From Bosea vestrisii (GTDB lineage Bacteria > Pseudomonadota > Alphaproteobacteria > Rhizobiales > Beijerinckiaceae), in assembly GCF_030144325.1 (NCBI RefSeq), contig NZ_CP126307.1:1674001-1738000 (forward strand): a stretch of 64,000 bases of DNA. Direction: 5' to 3'. Position 1 is the first letter of the stretch. Each line of letters starts with the position of its first letter. The notes under the pieces are model-generated. The model was not told where the DNA came from. It ran no database searches and saw only the letters and a program-made list of their open reading frames with translations. Both the position numbers and the translations under genes were made by a program. Of this stretch, positions 26,512 through 34,774 are shown piece after piece.

Positions 26512-27372
26512 ATGATCGCCCGCTTCGCCAACGCCCTGGCCACGAGCGCCCTCGCCGCGCTGCTGCTCCTGCCCTCGTGCGGAGCGAAGGCCCAGGCGCA
26601 GCCGGCCTCATCTTACGTCGTGCCGAACTACTGGGATCCGAATGTCCGGGTCGAGCGGCCCGACCTCGGCCCGCCGCGGGTGATCCGCTTCCTCACCGAC
26701 GACGATTTCCCGCCGATGCATTTCGCCACGCCGGAGGGCGGCATCACCGGCTTCTCTGTCGAGCTCGCGCGCGCGGTCTGCGAAAAGCTCGTCCTGAGCT
26801 GCACCATCCAGGCCCGCCGCTTCGACACATTGCTGGATTCACTGGCCGAGGGTCGCGGCGATGTGCTCGCCGCCGCGATTCCTGTCACGGCTGAGCTGCG
26901 CACCCGCTTCGCCGCGAGCCAGATCTATCATCGCTCGCCGGGCCGACTGCTGACGACGCGCGGCAACGCGCAGCCGGAGCTCGAATTGATCGCGCTGCGC
27001 GGCAAGCGCGTCGCCGTGGTCGCCGGGACGGCGCACGAAGCCTTCCTCGAACGCCTCGCGCCCTTCATCCAGCGCCGCTCGGCGCCGGACCTGCAGGCGG
27101 CGTTGGCCTTGTTGCGCAGCGGTGACGCCGAATACGTCTTCGGCGACGGCGTCTCGCTGGCGCTGACCATCGCCGGGCGTGGCGGCAGCGAATTCGCCTT
27201 CGCCGGCGGCCCCTATCTCGAGGCGCGCTATTTCGGCGAAGGCATCGGCTTCCTGCTGCGCAAGGACGACCTCGCTTTGAAGCGGGCGGTCGACTACGCG
27301 CTGCAGGGCCTCTGGGACGATGGCACTTATGCCAGGCTATTCATCCGGTTCTTCCCGGTGAGCCCGTTCTGA
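26512..27372 (+). CDS. Periplasmic solute-binding protein, family 3
   Basis: A 286-residue protein with a signal peptide (MIARFANALATSALAALLLL, then PSC, which could be a lipobox-like or plain signal site, and AKAQA) and a family-3 binding domain: IRFLTDDDFPPMHFATPEGG, ITGFSVELARAVCEKL, LRTRFAASQIYHRSP, GKRVAVVAGTAHEAFLE. It resembles amino-acid ABC binding proteins but no permease or ATPase is adjacent, so it may serve a transporter elsewhere or a sensory or cofactor-related role. Start 26512 is preferred to 26458, which lies in repeat R3. Its last 46 bases overlap the convergent DUF983 gene. Confidence 0.8.
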   Translation: MIARFANALATSALAALLLLPSCGAKAQAQPASSYVVPNYWDPNVRVERPDLGPPRVIRFLTDDDFPPMHFATPEGGITGFSVELARAVCEKLVLSCTIQARRFDTLLDSLAEGRGDVLAAAIPVTAELRTRFAASQIYHRSPGRLLTTRGNAQPELELIALRGKRVAVVAGTAHEAFLERLAPFIQRRSAPDLQAALALLRSGDAEYVFGDGVSLALTIAGRGGSEFAFAGGPYLEARYFGEGIGFLLRKDDLALKRAVDYALQGLWDDGTYARLFIRFFPVSPF

Positions 27373-27770
27373 GGCTCGTCCTTGGCGGGCTGGCTCGGCT
27401 TCGCCAGCCGACCCTCCTCGGCCTTGTAGAAGAATTGCGAGGCGACGAGCCAACCCTTCAGCGGCCGCAAGGGCGGAATGCAGGTCAGCAGGACGAGTGG
27501 CAGCGTCGTGACCAGATGCACCCAGGTCGGCGGCTGGTAGCTTAGCTCCAGCCAGAGCGGGAAGGCGACCGCCGGCACGCAGACGAACATCATCACGAAG
27601 AAGGCCGGGCCGTCCGCCGGATCGGCAAAGGAATAGTCCAGCCCACAGGCCTCGCAGCGCGGCTTCAGCGTCAGGAAGCCGTCGAAGAGCTGGCCTTCGC
27701 CGCAGCGCGGGCAGCGGCCGCGCAAGCCGGTCTTGAGCGGAGACAGCGCCGGCCAATGCTGATGTGCCAT
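27327..27770 (-). CDS. DUF983 membrane protein
   Basis: A 147-residue DUF983 protein: N-terminal zinc-ribbon-like CPRCGEG...CEACGL (two CxxC pairs), then two membrane helices (about 52-72 and 78-98) and a polar tail. The family often accompanies cytochrome oxidase assembly genes in alphaproteobacteria, but none is nearby. Its last 15 codons overlap the 3' end of the binding-protein gene on the other strand. Upstream lie two copies of a motif that also precedes the MocR gene, so it may be a MocR target. Confidence 0.83.
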   Translation of the reverse strand: MAHQHWPALSPLKTGLRGRCPRCGEGQLFDGFLTLKPRCEACGLDYSFADPADGPAFFVMMFVCVPAVAFPLWLELSYQPPTWVHLVTTLPLVLLTCIPPLRPLKGWLVASQFFYKAEEGRLAKPSQPAKDEPQNGLTGKNRMNSLA

Positions 27771-27797
27771 GTCGTCCTCCTAGCGGTGACGCAACAT

Positions 27798-27810
27798 GAT
27801 TGACTGCATT
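27798..27810. promoter_or_regulatory. MocR-like half-site upstream of DUF983
   Basis: GATTGACTGCATT is nearly the same as GATTGACTGTATA at 29327-29339, just before the MocR gene. It lies 28 bp from the DUF983 start and 26 bp from a related palindrome. Shared sites suggest one regulator. Confidence 0.4.
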
Positions 27811-27836
27811 CACCGGAGATCAATCGCTACATAATG

Positions 27837-27862
27837 CCAATATTGATTGCAGTCAATATTGG
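27837..27862. promoter_or_regulatory. Perfect AT-rich palindrome upstream of DUF983
   Basis: CCAATATTGA (27837-27846) and TCAATATTGG (27853-27862) are 10-bp perfect arms with a TTGCAG spacer. The arm with its spacer contains TTGATTGCAGTCAA, related to the ATTGACTGCA motif nearby. Low GC content against the genome suggests an operator, probably for the adjacent MocR regulator, rather than a terminator. Confidence 0.5.
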
Positions 27863-27912
27863 CGGACATGCAACAATGTCGCAGGCCGTGCGCTCCGCGC
27901 GCGTTCGCCTCG

Positions 27913-29292
27913 CTAGAGCGCGCGGGCGTTGACTTCCGGCGCATGTTCCAGGGCGTGCGCCATGAAGGCGAGCACGTCGCCGAGCGCCTTGCGGCCGATC
28001 GGCCCGCCCAGGCAGATGCGGACGGCCTCTGGAGCCGGCCCCAACGCGGCGAAGGCATCGCTGGCGACGATGCCGATCCCGGTCGCCTGCATCTGTCCGA
28101 CGAAGGCGGAGCGGGTCCAGGGCGGCGGCAATTCGAGCCAGAGATTGAAGCTCAGCGGATCGACGCGATAGCAGCCCACCGGCAGGATCTCTGCCGCGAG
28201 CCGCTGCCGCGCCGCCGTCTCCGTCCTGAGAAAATCGAGCAGCGCATCGGCACTGCCATCGTCGATCCAATGCGTCGCCAGCGCAGCGGTCAATGGCGAG
28301 GCCATGATGCAGCTGGCACGCAGCGCAGCAGTAAAGGGCCAGCCCGAGCGGATATCCGGCACGACCACATAGGCGAGGCGCAAGCCGGCCCCGAGGCATT
28401 TCGACAAGCCGGCGATGTGCCAGGTCAGCTCAGGCGCAAGCGCGGCGAAGGGAGCGGGCGCCGCCAGCGGCACGAAGCCATAGGCATCGTCCTCGATGAT
28501 CGCCACGCCGTGCTGGCGGGCGATCGCCACGATCTCAAGGCGCCGCCGCTCCGGCATGGTGATGGTGGTCGGATTCTGCAGGATCGGATTGAGATAGAGC
28601 GCCTTTGGCTTCAATTGCGCGCAGGCCTCCGCGAAGGCCCCGGGATCGAGCCCGTCGCCATTCATCGCCAGGCCAGTCAGGGACAGGCCAAGCTGTGCGC
28701 AGATCGAGCGGATGCCGGGATAGGTCAGCGCCTCGCACAGCACCGCATCGCTCGGTTTGGCGAGGCTGCTCAGGATCGCCAGCAGCGCCGCATTGGCACC
28801 CGGCACGACGAAGAGTTGCTCGGGCGCCGGCGTGAGCCCACGCCGGCCCAGCCATAGCCCCGCCGCCGCCTTGTCCGCGGGCGAGCCGCCAAGCGGCTGG
28901 TAGCGCATGAGGCCGACCAGCCGCTGGCCGATCTCTGCCATGCCCTGCTGCAGCCGGGCAACCAGTGCCGGATCGTCGGGCTCCGGCGGCAAGGTCATGG
29001 AGAGATCGACCAGTTCCGGCGATGGCGCCCGCGGCGCCGCAACCTTCGCCGCCGCGACCTTGACGAAAGTCCCCTGCCCGACCCGCGACTCGACCAGGCC
29101 GCGCCGCTGCGCCTCGACATAGCCGCGCGCCACCGTGGTGAAGTCGACGGCGAGCGCCTCAGCCAGCCGTCGCTGCGGCGGCAGCCTGTCACCGGCTATG
29201 AGCGCTCCCGCTGCGATATCGGCGGCGATGCGGTCCGCGATGGCGAGATAGCGCGGCTTGTCGCTCTGGGTCAGGTCCGGAAGCCAATCCAT
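27913..29292 (-). CDS. MocR-family regulator (GntR helix-turn-helix fused to aminotransferase domain)
   Basis: A 459-residue MocR protein: winged helix at about 10-80 (LAIADRIAADIAAGALIAGD, LPPQRRLAEALAVDFTTVARGY, RRGLVESRVGQGTFV) joined to a class I aminotransferase-like domain with PGANAALLAILSSL, NPILQNPTT, DDAYGF (268-273) and PLP lysine K298 (GLSKCLGAG). MocR proteins bind PLP or an aminated adduct and act as activators or repressors, often next to their targets. An 8-bp inverted repeat covers its own start codon, and ATTGACTG motifs occur both here and before DUF983. Confidence 0.89.
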   Translation of the reverse strand: MDWLPDLTQSDKPRYLAIADRIAADIAAGALIAGDRLPPQRRLAEALAVDFTTVARGYVEAQRRGLVESRVGQGTFVKVAAAKVAAPRAPSPELVDLSMTLPPEPDDPALVARLQQGMAEIGQRLVGLMRYQPLGGSPADKAAAGLWLGRRGLTPAPEQLFVVPGANAALLAILSSLAKPSDAVLCEALTYPGIRSICAQLGLSLTGLAMNGDGLDPGAFAEACAQLKPKALYLNPILQNPTTITMPERRRLEIVAIARQHGVAIIEDDAYGFVPLAAPAPFAALAPELTWHIAGLSKCLGAGLRLAYVVVPDIRSGWPFTAALRASCIMASPLTAALATHWIDDGSADALLDFLRTETAARQRLAAEILPVGCYRVDPLSFNLWLELPPPWTRSAFVGQMQATGIGIVASDAFAALGPAPEAVRICLGGPIGRKALGDVLAFMAHALEHAPEVNARAL

Positions 29293-29331
29293 CGATGCGG
29301 GTCCGAGTGAGGCGAAGCGCTGAATGGATTG
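29285..29331. promoter_or_regulatory. Inverted repeat over the MocR start and promoter
   Basis: CAATCCAT (29285-29292, including the MocR start codon on the minus strand) and ATGGATTG (29324-29331) are perfect inverted repeats. The second arm is part of GGATTGACTGTATAT, the motif shared with the DUF983 upstream region. Likely autoregulatory site. Confidence 0.45.
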
Positions 29332-29380
29332 ACTGTATATTGTTGCGCGAACGCTCTGTCACTAGCGGCGGAATGTCCTC

Positions 29381-30157
29381 TCAGCCCACGATCTCGCCGC
29401 GAAAAGCCCAGCGCGTCATGCGACGCTCGACCAGCGCGCAGGCTGCGTACATCAGCACGCCCATGATCGCGATGGCGAAGAGGCCGGCGAAGGTCGTGGC
29501 GGAGTCGTTACGCGCCCCGGCCGAGAGCATCAGGAAGCCGATGCCGCGATTGCCGCCGACCGTCTCGGAGATCACCGAGCCGATGAAGGCGAGCGTCACT
29601 GCCACCTTCAGGCTGGCGAAGAGATAGGGCATGGCGCGCGGCACGCCGACCTTGGTCAGGATCTCCCACTGGCTGGCGCCGAGCGAGCGCATCACATCGC
29701 GCATCTCCGGCTCGATCGTGGCGAGGCCGGTGGCGACGTTCACCACGATCGGGAAGAAGGAGATGACGAAGGCGGTGATGATCGCCGGCAAGGCGCCGAC
29801 GCCGAGCCAAATCATCAGGATCGGCACGATCGCGACCTTGGGCACGGCGTTGAACGCGATCAGCAGCGGGTAGAGCCCGGAATAGACGAAGGGCGAGGCG
29901 CCGACAGCGAGGCCGAGCAGGACGCCGAAGCCGATCGCCAGCACGAAACCGATCGCCGTCGTCCACAATGTCTCCAGGCAGTATTTCAGCAGGATGTCCC
30001 AGCGCAGGACCATCACCTCGAAGATGCGCGTCGGCCTTGGCGCCAGGATCTCCGGCACGTCGAAGACGATGCAGGCGAGTTCCCAGAGGATGAGCAGCGC
30101 CGCCATGGCGAGCCAGGGCATGGCGACGAGCAGGACCTGCCTCTGCCGATCAGTCAT
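29381..30157 (-). CDS. ABC transporter permease, SsuC/ThiX/NitT type
   Basis: A 258-residue permease with about six helices and the conserved loop MRSLGASQWEILTKVGVPRAMPYLFASLK and GVGALPAIITAFVISFFPIVVN, as in aliphatic sulfonate, taurine, nitrate and pyrimidine-precursor importers (quoted loops span 170-200 and 120-142). It is the last of three genes read binding protein, ATPase, permease. Substrate is not determinable from this subunit. Confidence 0.85.
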   Translation of the reverse strand: MTDRQRQVLLVAMPWLAMAALLILWELACIVFDVPEILAPRPTRIFEVMVLRWDILLKYCLETLWTTAIGFVLAIGFGVLLGLAVGASPFVYSGLYPLLIAFNAVPKVAIVPILMIWLGVGALPAIITAFVISFFPIVVNVATGLATIEPEMRDVMRSLGASQWEILTKVGVPRAMPYLFASLKVAVTLAFIGSVISETVGGNRGIGFLMLSAGARNDSATTFAGLFAIAIMGVLMYAACALVERRMTRWAFRGEIVG

Positions 30158-30181
30158 TTTTCGATCCTGCCGGGGGCTGCA

Positions 30182-30994
30182 TCACGCATGCTCCATATGG
30201 ATGCGCTCGCGCAGGTCGTGGACGATGTCGACGAACTCGGCGGTGAAGGTGGTTTCCAGCGTGCGCGGGCGCGGCAGCTCGATCTTGCTGACCTTGACGA
30301 TCCTGCCCGGCCGCCGGCTCATCACGTAGACGGTGTCGGCGAGATAGACCGCTTCGCGCAGATCGTGCGTCACCAGCACGGCGGTGAAGCGCCGCTCGAG
30401 CCAGAGCGCCTGCATCACACCCCAGAGCTCCTCGCGCGTGAAGGCGTCGAGCGCGCCGAAGGGCTCGTCGAGCATCAGGATCTCGGGCTCGTGCACCAGC
30501 GCCCGGCACAGACTGGAACGCTGCTGCATGCCACCCGAAAGCTGCCAGGGGAACTTGTCGCCAAAGCCGCCGAGACCGACCGAAGCCAAGAGCTTCTCGA
30601 CGCGCTCGATATACTCCGCCTTGTTCCTGCGGAAGCGGCGCTTGTGCGGCTCGACCACTTCGAGCGGCAGCAGGATGTTGTCGCGCGTCGTGCGCCAGGG
30701 CATCAGCGTCGGCGCCTGGAAGGCCATGCCGACACCGCGGATCGGCCCCTTGACCGGCTGGCCGTGGACGCGGACCTCGCCACCCGTCGGCGGCAGCAGG
30801 CCGGTGACGAGCTTCATCAGCGTGGACTTACCGCAGCCGGAGGGGCCGACCACGGCGATGAACTCACCCTTGGCGATGTCGAGCGTCGCATCCTCCAGCG
30901 CCAGCATGCGCGAGGGCCCGCTGCCATAGGCGAGGCTGACCTTGCGCAATTCGACGAGGGGGGTGTCGGAGGAAGCCGGCATGGAAGGCGTCAT
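30182..30994 (-). CDS. ABC transporter ATP-binding protein, SsuB/TauB type
   Basis: A 270-residue ATPase with Walker A GPSGCGKST (50-58), signature LSGGMQQR, Walker B ILMLDEPFGALD, and the switch His in VTHDLREAVYLADTVYVM, all intact. It energises the adjacent SsuC-like permease. A palindromic repeat (R4) separates it from the binding-protein gene upstream, which could alter relative expression of the two. Confidence 0.9.
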   Translation of the reverse strand: MTPSMPASSDTPLVELRKVSLAYGSGPSRMLALEDATLDIAKGEFIAVVGPSGCGKSTLMKLVTGLLPPTGGEVRVHGQPVKGPIRGVGMAFQAPTLMPWRTTRDNILLPLEVVEPHKRRFRRNKAEYIERVEKLLASVGLGGFGDKFPWQLSGGMQQRSSLCRALVHEPEILMLDEPFGALDAFTREELWGVMQALWLERRFTAVLVTHDLREAVYLADTVYVMSRRPGRIVKVSKIELPRPRTLETTFTAEFVDIVHDLRERIHMEHA

Positions 30995-31062
30995 TCTCGG
31001 GCTTGTCCCGAGAAACTCAGGACGAGGAAACTCCAGGAGATGGCCGGGTCAAGCCCGGCCGT
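30989..31062. repeat. Palindromic intergenic repeat, copy R4 (shortened)
   Basis: Starts CGTCATTCTCGGGCTTGTCC and ends with GGCCGGGTCAAGCCCGGCC, a variant of the R1/R3 class with left and right hairpins and a shortened middle. It lies between the ATPase start and the binding-protein stop, inside one operon, and touches the first codons of the ATPase gene. Confidence 0.7.
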
Positions 31063-31074
31063 TTCCGCTGAGCA

Positions 31075-32154
31075 CTACGGCGCGACCATGCGCTCCGCCA
31101 TGGGCGGCAGGAACTTGTTGGTGAACACCTTGTCGGCCGCCGGCGCAGCAGGCAGGCCGAAGGCATCGGCGACGTCGACAACCGAGCGGGCAAAGCGCGC
31201 CGGATCGACATCGCCCATGCCGTTCTCCTTCACGAAGGGCGTCAGCACGTTCATCTTCAGCGACAGGTCGAGGCGCTCGGTCTCGAGCTTCTCGTCGATC
31301 AGCGGGTCGCGCTTCTTGGCGGCGGCGATACCGAGAGCCGGATTGGCGGCGACTTCCTTCCAGGCCTTGGCGGTGGCACGCAGGAAGCCTTTGACCACCT
31401 CCGGCTTATCCGCGAAGGCCGGCGAGACGATGATGCCGTTGCCGTACACGTCCATCTTGTAGTCGGAGTAGTTGAAGGAGACGATGTCCTCCTGCTTCAC
31501 GCCGCGCGCCTTGAGGTCGAGCACCGACGAGAAATAGTGCCCGCTGATGAAGTCGACCGTGCCCTGCACCATCGACTGCTCGCGCAGCTGCGGCGTCAGG
31601 TTGACGTGATTGACGGTCTTGGCGTCGATGCCGACCTTCTTGGCGAAGGCGGGGAAGAGCCGGAACGAGGCGTCGAACACTGGCGCGCCGAGCTTCTTGC
31701 CGGCGAGATCGGCCGGCTTCGAAATCCCGGTCTTCTTCAGCGTGTGCACGCCGAAGGGCGGGAAGTCATAGGCCATGAAGACGCAGAGGATCTCCTTGCC
31801 GGCGTTCTTGGCGTTGTACTCGATCAGCGAGTTCACATCGGCGAAGCCGATATCGTAGGCGCCGGTGGCGACGCGCTGGACCGCGCCGGCCGAGCCCTGG
31901 CCGGGATCCATGGTCACGTCGAGCCCCTCGGCCTTGTAGTAGCCCTTCTCCAGCGCCACCAGGAAGGGCGAGGTCGGCCCCTGGAACACCCAGTCGAGCG
32001 TGAACTTCACCGCGGTCTGCGCCTGTGCCGGAGACATCGCTCCCAGGGCCAGAGCCGCTGCACCCGCCAATGCGATACGGCGGGTGAGTGCCCACACCAG
32101 ACCTTCGCCGGCCGGCTGCGAGCCGGACTGCCCCCATTTCACATCACGAACCAT
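31075..32154 (-). CDS. ABC transporter substrate-binding protein, NMT1/THI5-like (SsuA/NitT type)
   Basis: The 359-residue protein has a hydrophobic signal region (TRRIALAGAAALALGAMSP, cleavage near AQAQ) and the family core KFTLDWVFQGPTSPFLVALE, YYKAEGLDVTMDPGQGS, GAYDIGFADVNSLIEYNA and GTVDFISGHYFSS. Such proteins deliver sulfonates, nitrate or thiamine-pyrimidine precursors. The thi5 CCCFC motif is absent. The ATG at 32154 leaves an unusually long pre-signal segment; a GTG at 32097 behind GAAGG is a credible alternative start. First gene of the three-gene transporter operon. Confidence 0.84.
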   Translation of the reverse strand: MVRDVKWGQSGSQPAGEGLVWALTRRIALAGAAALALGAMSPAQAQTAVKFTLDWVFQGPTSPFLVALEKGYYKAEGLDVTMDPGQGSAGAVQRVATGAYDIGFADVNSLIEYNAKNAGKEILCVFMAYDFPPFGVHTLKKTGISKPADLAGKKLGAPVFDASFRLFPAFAKKVGIDAKTVNHVNLTPQLREQSMVQGTVDFISGHYFSSVLDLKARGVKQEDIVSFNYSDYKMDVYGNGIIVSPAFADKPEVVKGFLRATAKAWKEVAANPALGIAAAKKRDPLIDEKLETERLDLSLKMNVLTPFVKENGMGDVDPARFARSVVDVADAFGLPAAPAADKVFTNKFLPPMAERMVAP

Positions 32155-32356
32155 CGAAGCCGACCCCTGCTTATGTTGTACGACGACGCTAGCGGGGCCT
32201 TATCGGGAGTCAATCGACCGGCCGGGGTTGTCTGCCGCTTTTTTGGGCAGGCGTTTTCCATCTTGCCGGCAGGCTGCTCCGCGGATGTTGCACCGCAAGC
32301 GCATATCTGCGAAACCGCGCGCTTCCCTGCCCTATCCAGCGAGACCTGAAGCCAAA

Positions 32357-34072
32357 ATGCCCGCTTTCGACCCCGCGCTGATCGAAGCCGCCCGCGTCTC
32401 GGCCGCCTGGCCGTTCGAGGAAGCCAAGAAGCTCGTCGCGCGGCTGCAGAAATCGGGCAAGCGGGAGGCGGTGTTCGAGACCGGCTATGGCCCCTCCGGG
32501 CTGCCGCATATCGGCACCTTTGGCGAGGTCGCACGCACCTCGATGGTGCGTCACGCCTTTCAGGTCCTGACCGACGGCGCCATCCCGACCCGCCTGATCG
32601 CCTTCTCGGACGATCTCGACGGCCTGCGCAAGGTGCCGGACAACGTCCCGAACAAGGAGCTTCTGGCCCGCCATCTCGGCCAGCCGCTGACCGAGGTGCC
32701 GGATCCGTTCGGCACGCACGACTCGTTCGGCCGGCACAACAATGCCCGGCTCTGCGCCTTCCTCGACCAGTTCGGCTTCGACTACGAGTTCAAGTCCTCG
32801 ACCGACGCCTACCGCGCCGGAGAGTTCGACGCGACCCTGCTCAGGATGCTGGCCCGCTTCGACAAGATCATGTCGATCATGCTGGCGACCCTGCGCGAGG
32901 AGCGCGCCGCGACCTATTCGCCCTTCCTGCCGATCCACCCGAAGACCCGGATCGTCATGCAGGTGCCGATCGAGGCGCGCGACGTCGAGGCCGGCACCAT
33001 CACCTGGAGCGATCCGCAGACTGGCGAGAGCTTCACCACCCCGGTGACCGGCGGCCACGCCAAGCTGCAATGGAAGCCGGACTGGGCGATGCGCTGGGTC
33101 GCACTCGGCGTCGACTACGAGATGGCCGGCAAGGACCTGATCGACTCGGTCAAGGTCTCCTCGCAGATCGCCCGCGCCATCGACGGCACGCCGCCGGAGG
33201 GCTTCAACTACGAGCTCTTCCTCGACGAGCAGGGCCAGAAGATCTCGAAGTCGAAGGGCAACGGCCTCACCATCGAGGACTGGCTGAGCTACGGCCCGCC
33301 GGAGTCGCTGGCGCTGTTCATGTACTCGCGTCCGCGCGAGGCCAAGAAGCTGCATTTCGACGTGATCCCGCGCGCGGTCGACGACTACCTGCAGTTCCTC
33401 GGCGGTTATGACCGGCAGGACTGGAAGAATCGCTTGGGCAACCCGGCCTGGCACATCCATGCCGGCGAACCGCCGCAGCCGGAGGTGATCGCCGCCGGCG
33501 CGGGTGACAATGCGGTGCGCACGCAGATCACCTTCTCGCTGCTGATGAACCTCGTCGCCGTCGCGAACTCCGAGGACAAGGCCGTGCTCTGGGGTTTCCT
33601 GCAGCGCTATGCGCCCGGCATCTCGCCTGCGACCCATCCGCAGCTCGACGCTCTCGTCGGCTACGCTCTCGCCTATTTCCGCGACTTCGTGAAGCCGGCA
33701 AAGCATTATCGCTCGGCTGACGAGACCGAGCGTGCGGCCTTCACCGCACTCGATGCCGCGATTGCCGCTCTGCCGGCCGATGCCGGCGCCGAGGCGGTGC
33801 AGGATGCAGCGCTCGACGTGGCCCGCGCCATCCCGCGCTACCAGAACCTCACCGCCAAGAATGCGACACCGGAACGGCCGGGCGTCTCCGGCGACTGGTG
33901 GAAGGCGATCTATCAGGTGATGTTCGGCGAGGATCAGGGCCCGCGCTTCGGCTCCTTCGCCGCGATCTACGGGCTCGACAACACCCGCAAGCTGATCGCC
34001 AAGGCCCTCGACGGCGGCCTGATCCGCGAGCACGAGGCCTTCCTGGCGGCGCGCCAGCAGCTCAGCGCCTGA
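32357..34072 (+). CDS. lysS: Lysyl-tRNA synthetase, class I
   Basis: The 571-residue protein is a class I LysRS: HIGH-like PSGLPHIGTFGE (HIGT at 51-54), KMSKS-like KISKSKG (295-301), DDLDGLRKVPDN, and C-terminal anticodon-binding domain. Most bacteria use the unrelated class II enzyme, but class I is normal in alphaproteobacteria, archaea and spirochaetes. Homology starts at MPAFDPALIEAARVSAAWPF, so ATG 32357 is used; an upstream extension of 119 codons overlaps the binding-protein gene and is not coding. The nitroreductase gene follows after two bases. Confidence 0.95.
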   Translation: MPAFDPALIEAARVSAAWPFEEAKKLVARLQKSGKREAVFETGYGPSGLPHIGTFGEVARTSMVRHAFQVLTDGAIPTRLIAFSDDLDGLRKVPDNVPNKELLARHLGQPLTEVPDPFGTHDSFGRHNNARLCAFLDQFGFDYEFKSSTDAYRAGEFDATLLRMLARFDKIMSIMLATLREERAATYSPFLPIHPKTRIVMQVPIEARDVEAGTITWSDPQTGESFTTPVTGGHAKLQWKPDWAMRWVALGVDYEMAGKDLIDSVKVSSQIARAIDGTPPEGFNYELFLDEQGQKISKSKGNGLTIEDWLSYGPPESLALFMYSRPREAKKLHFDVIPRAVDDYLQFLGGYDRQDWKNRLGNPAWHIHAGEPPQPEVIAAGAGDNAVRTQITFSLLMNLVAVANSEDKAVLWGFLQRYAPGISPATHPQLDALVGYALAYFRDFVKPAKHYRSADETERAAFTALDAAIAALPADAGAEAVQDAALDVARAIPRYQNLTAKNATPERPGVSGDWWKAIYQVMFGEDQGPRFGSFAAIYGLDNTRKLIAKALDGGLIREHEAFLAARQQLSA

Positions 34073-34074
34073 CC

Positions 34075-34758
34075 ATGGCGGCGCTGGCGTCGGAGGCGGT
34101 CGAAAAGGCCATCACCGGCCGCCGCGCCGTGCGCGCCTTCCTGCCGGACCCGGTCGATCCTGCGCTGCTGCGCCGCCTCATCGAACTGGCGGCGCGGGCG
34201 CCGAGCGGCACCAATATGCAGCCCTGGCGCCTGCGCGTGCTCGGCCCTCGCTCGCGTGCCAGGCTGGAGACAGCCCTCGTCGCTGCGCTCGATGATCCCT
34301 CGCCACGCGAGGAGGAATACCGCTACTATCCGGCGACCTTCCGCGAGCCCTATCTCTCGCGCCGCCGCAAGGTCGGCTGGGATCTTTACGGCCTGCTCGG
34401 CGTCGCCAAGGGTGACCATGCCGGCATGCGCCGCCAGACCGAGGCGAATCTGCGCTTCTTCAGCGCACCGATTGCGCTGATGCTGACGGTCGACCGCGAT
34501 CTCGAGATCGGCTCCTGGCTCGATCTCGGCGCCTTCGTCCAGACCATGCTGGTCGCGGCGCAGGGCCACGGCCTCGATTCCTGCCCGCAGGCGATCTTCG
34601 CCAGCTTCCACGGGGTCGTCAGGCGCGAGCTCGCCATCCCGGAAAACGAGGTCGTGGTCTGCGGCATCGCGCTCGGCAAGGCCGATCCGGATGCCCCCGC
34701 CAACCGGCTCGTGCCCGAGCGCGAGCCAGTCGAGGGCTTCACCAGCTGGCTGGATTAG
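34075..34758 (+). CDS. Nitroreductase-family FMN oxidoreductase
   Basis: A 227-residue protein with VEKAITGRRAVRAFLPDPV, the FMN-binding RRAVRAF and ELAARAPSGTNMQPWRLRV segments, LDLGAFVQTMLVAAQGHGLD and C-terminal VVCGIALGKADPDAPAN. It is of the NAD(P)H nitrobenzoate/nitrophenol-reductase type. Native substrate unknown. It follows lysS by two bases and probably shares its transcript; no functional link with lysine charging is evident. Confidence 0.87.
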   Translation: MAALASEAVEKAITGRRAVRAFLPDPVDPALLRRLIELAARAPSGTNMQPWRLRVLGPRSRARLETALVAALDDPSPREEEYRYYPATFREPYLSRRRKVGWDLYGLLGVAKGDHAGMRRQTEANLRFFSAPIALMLTVDRDLEIGSWLDLGAFVQTMLVAAQGHGLDSCPQAIFASFHGVVRRELAIPENEVVVCGIALGKADPDAPANRLVPEREPVEGFTSWLD

Positions 34759-34774
34759 CTCGAAGCATTTGGAC

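Noticed and set aside
32000..34072. 690-residue version of lysyl-tRNA synthetase
   Set aside because: The first 119 residues overlap the binding-protein gene on the other strand and have no family match; ATG 32357 gives the standard protein.
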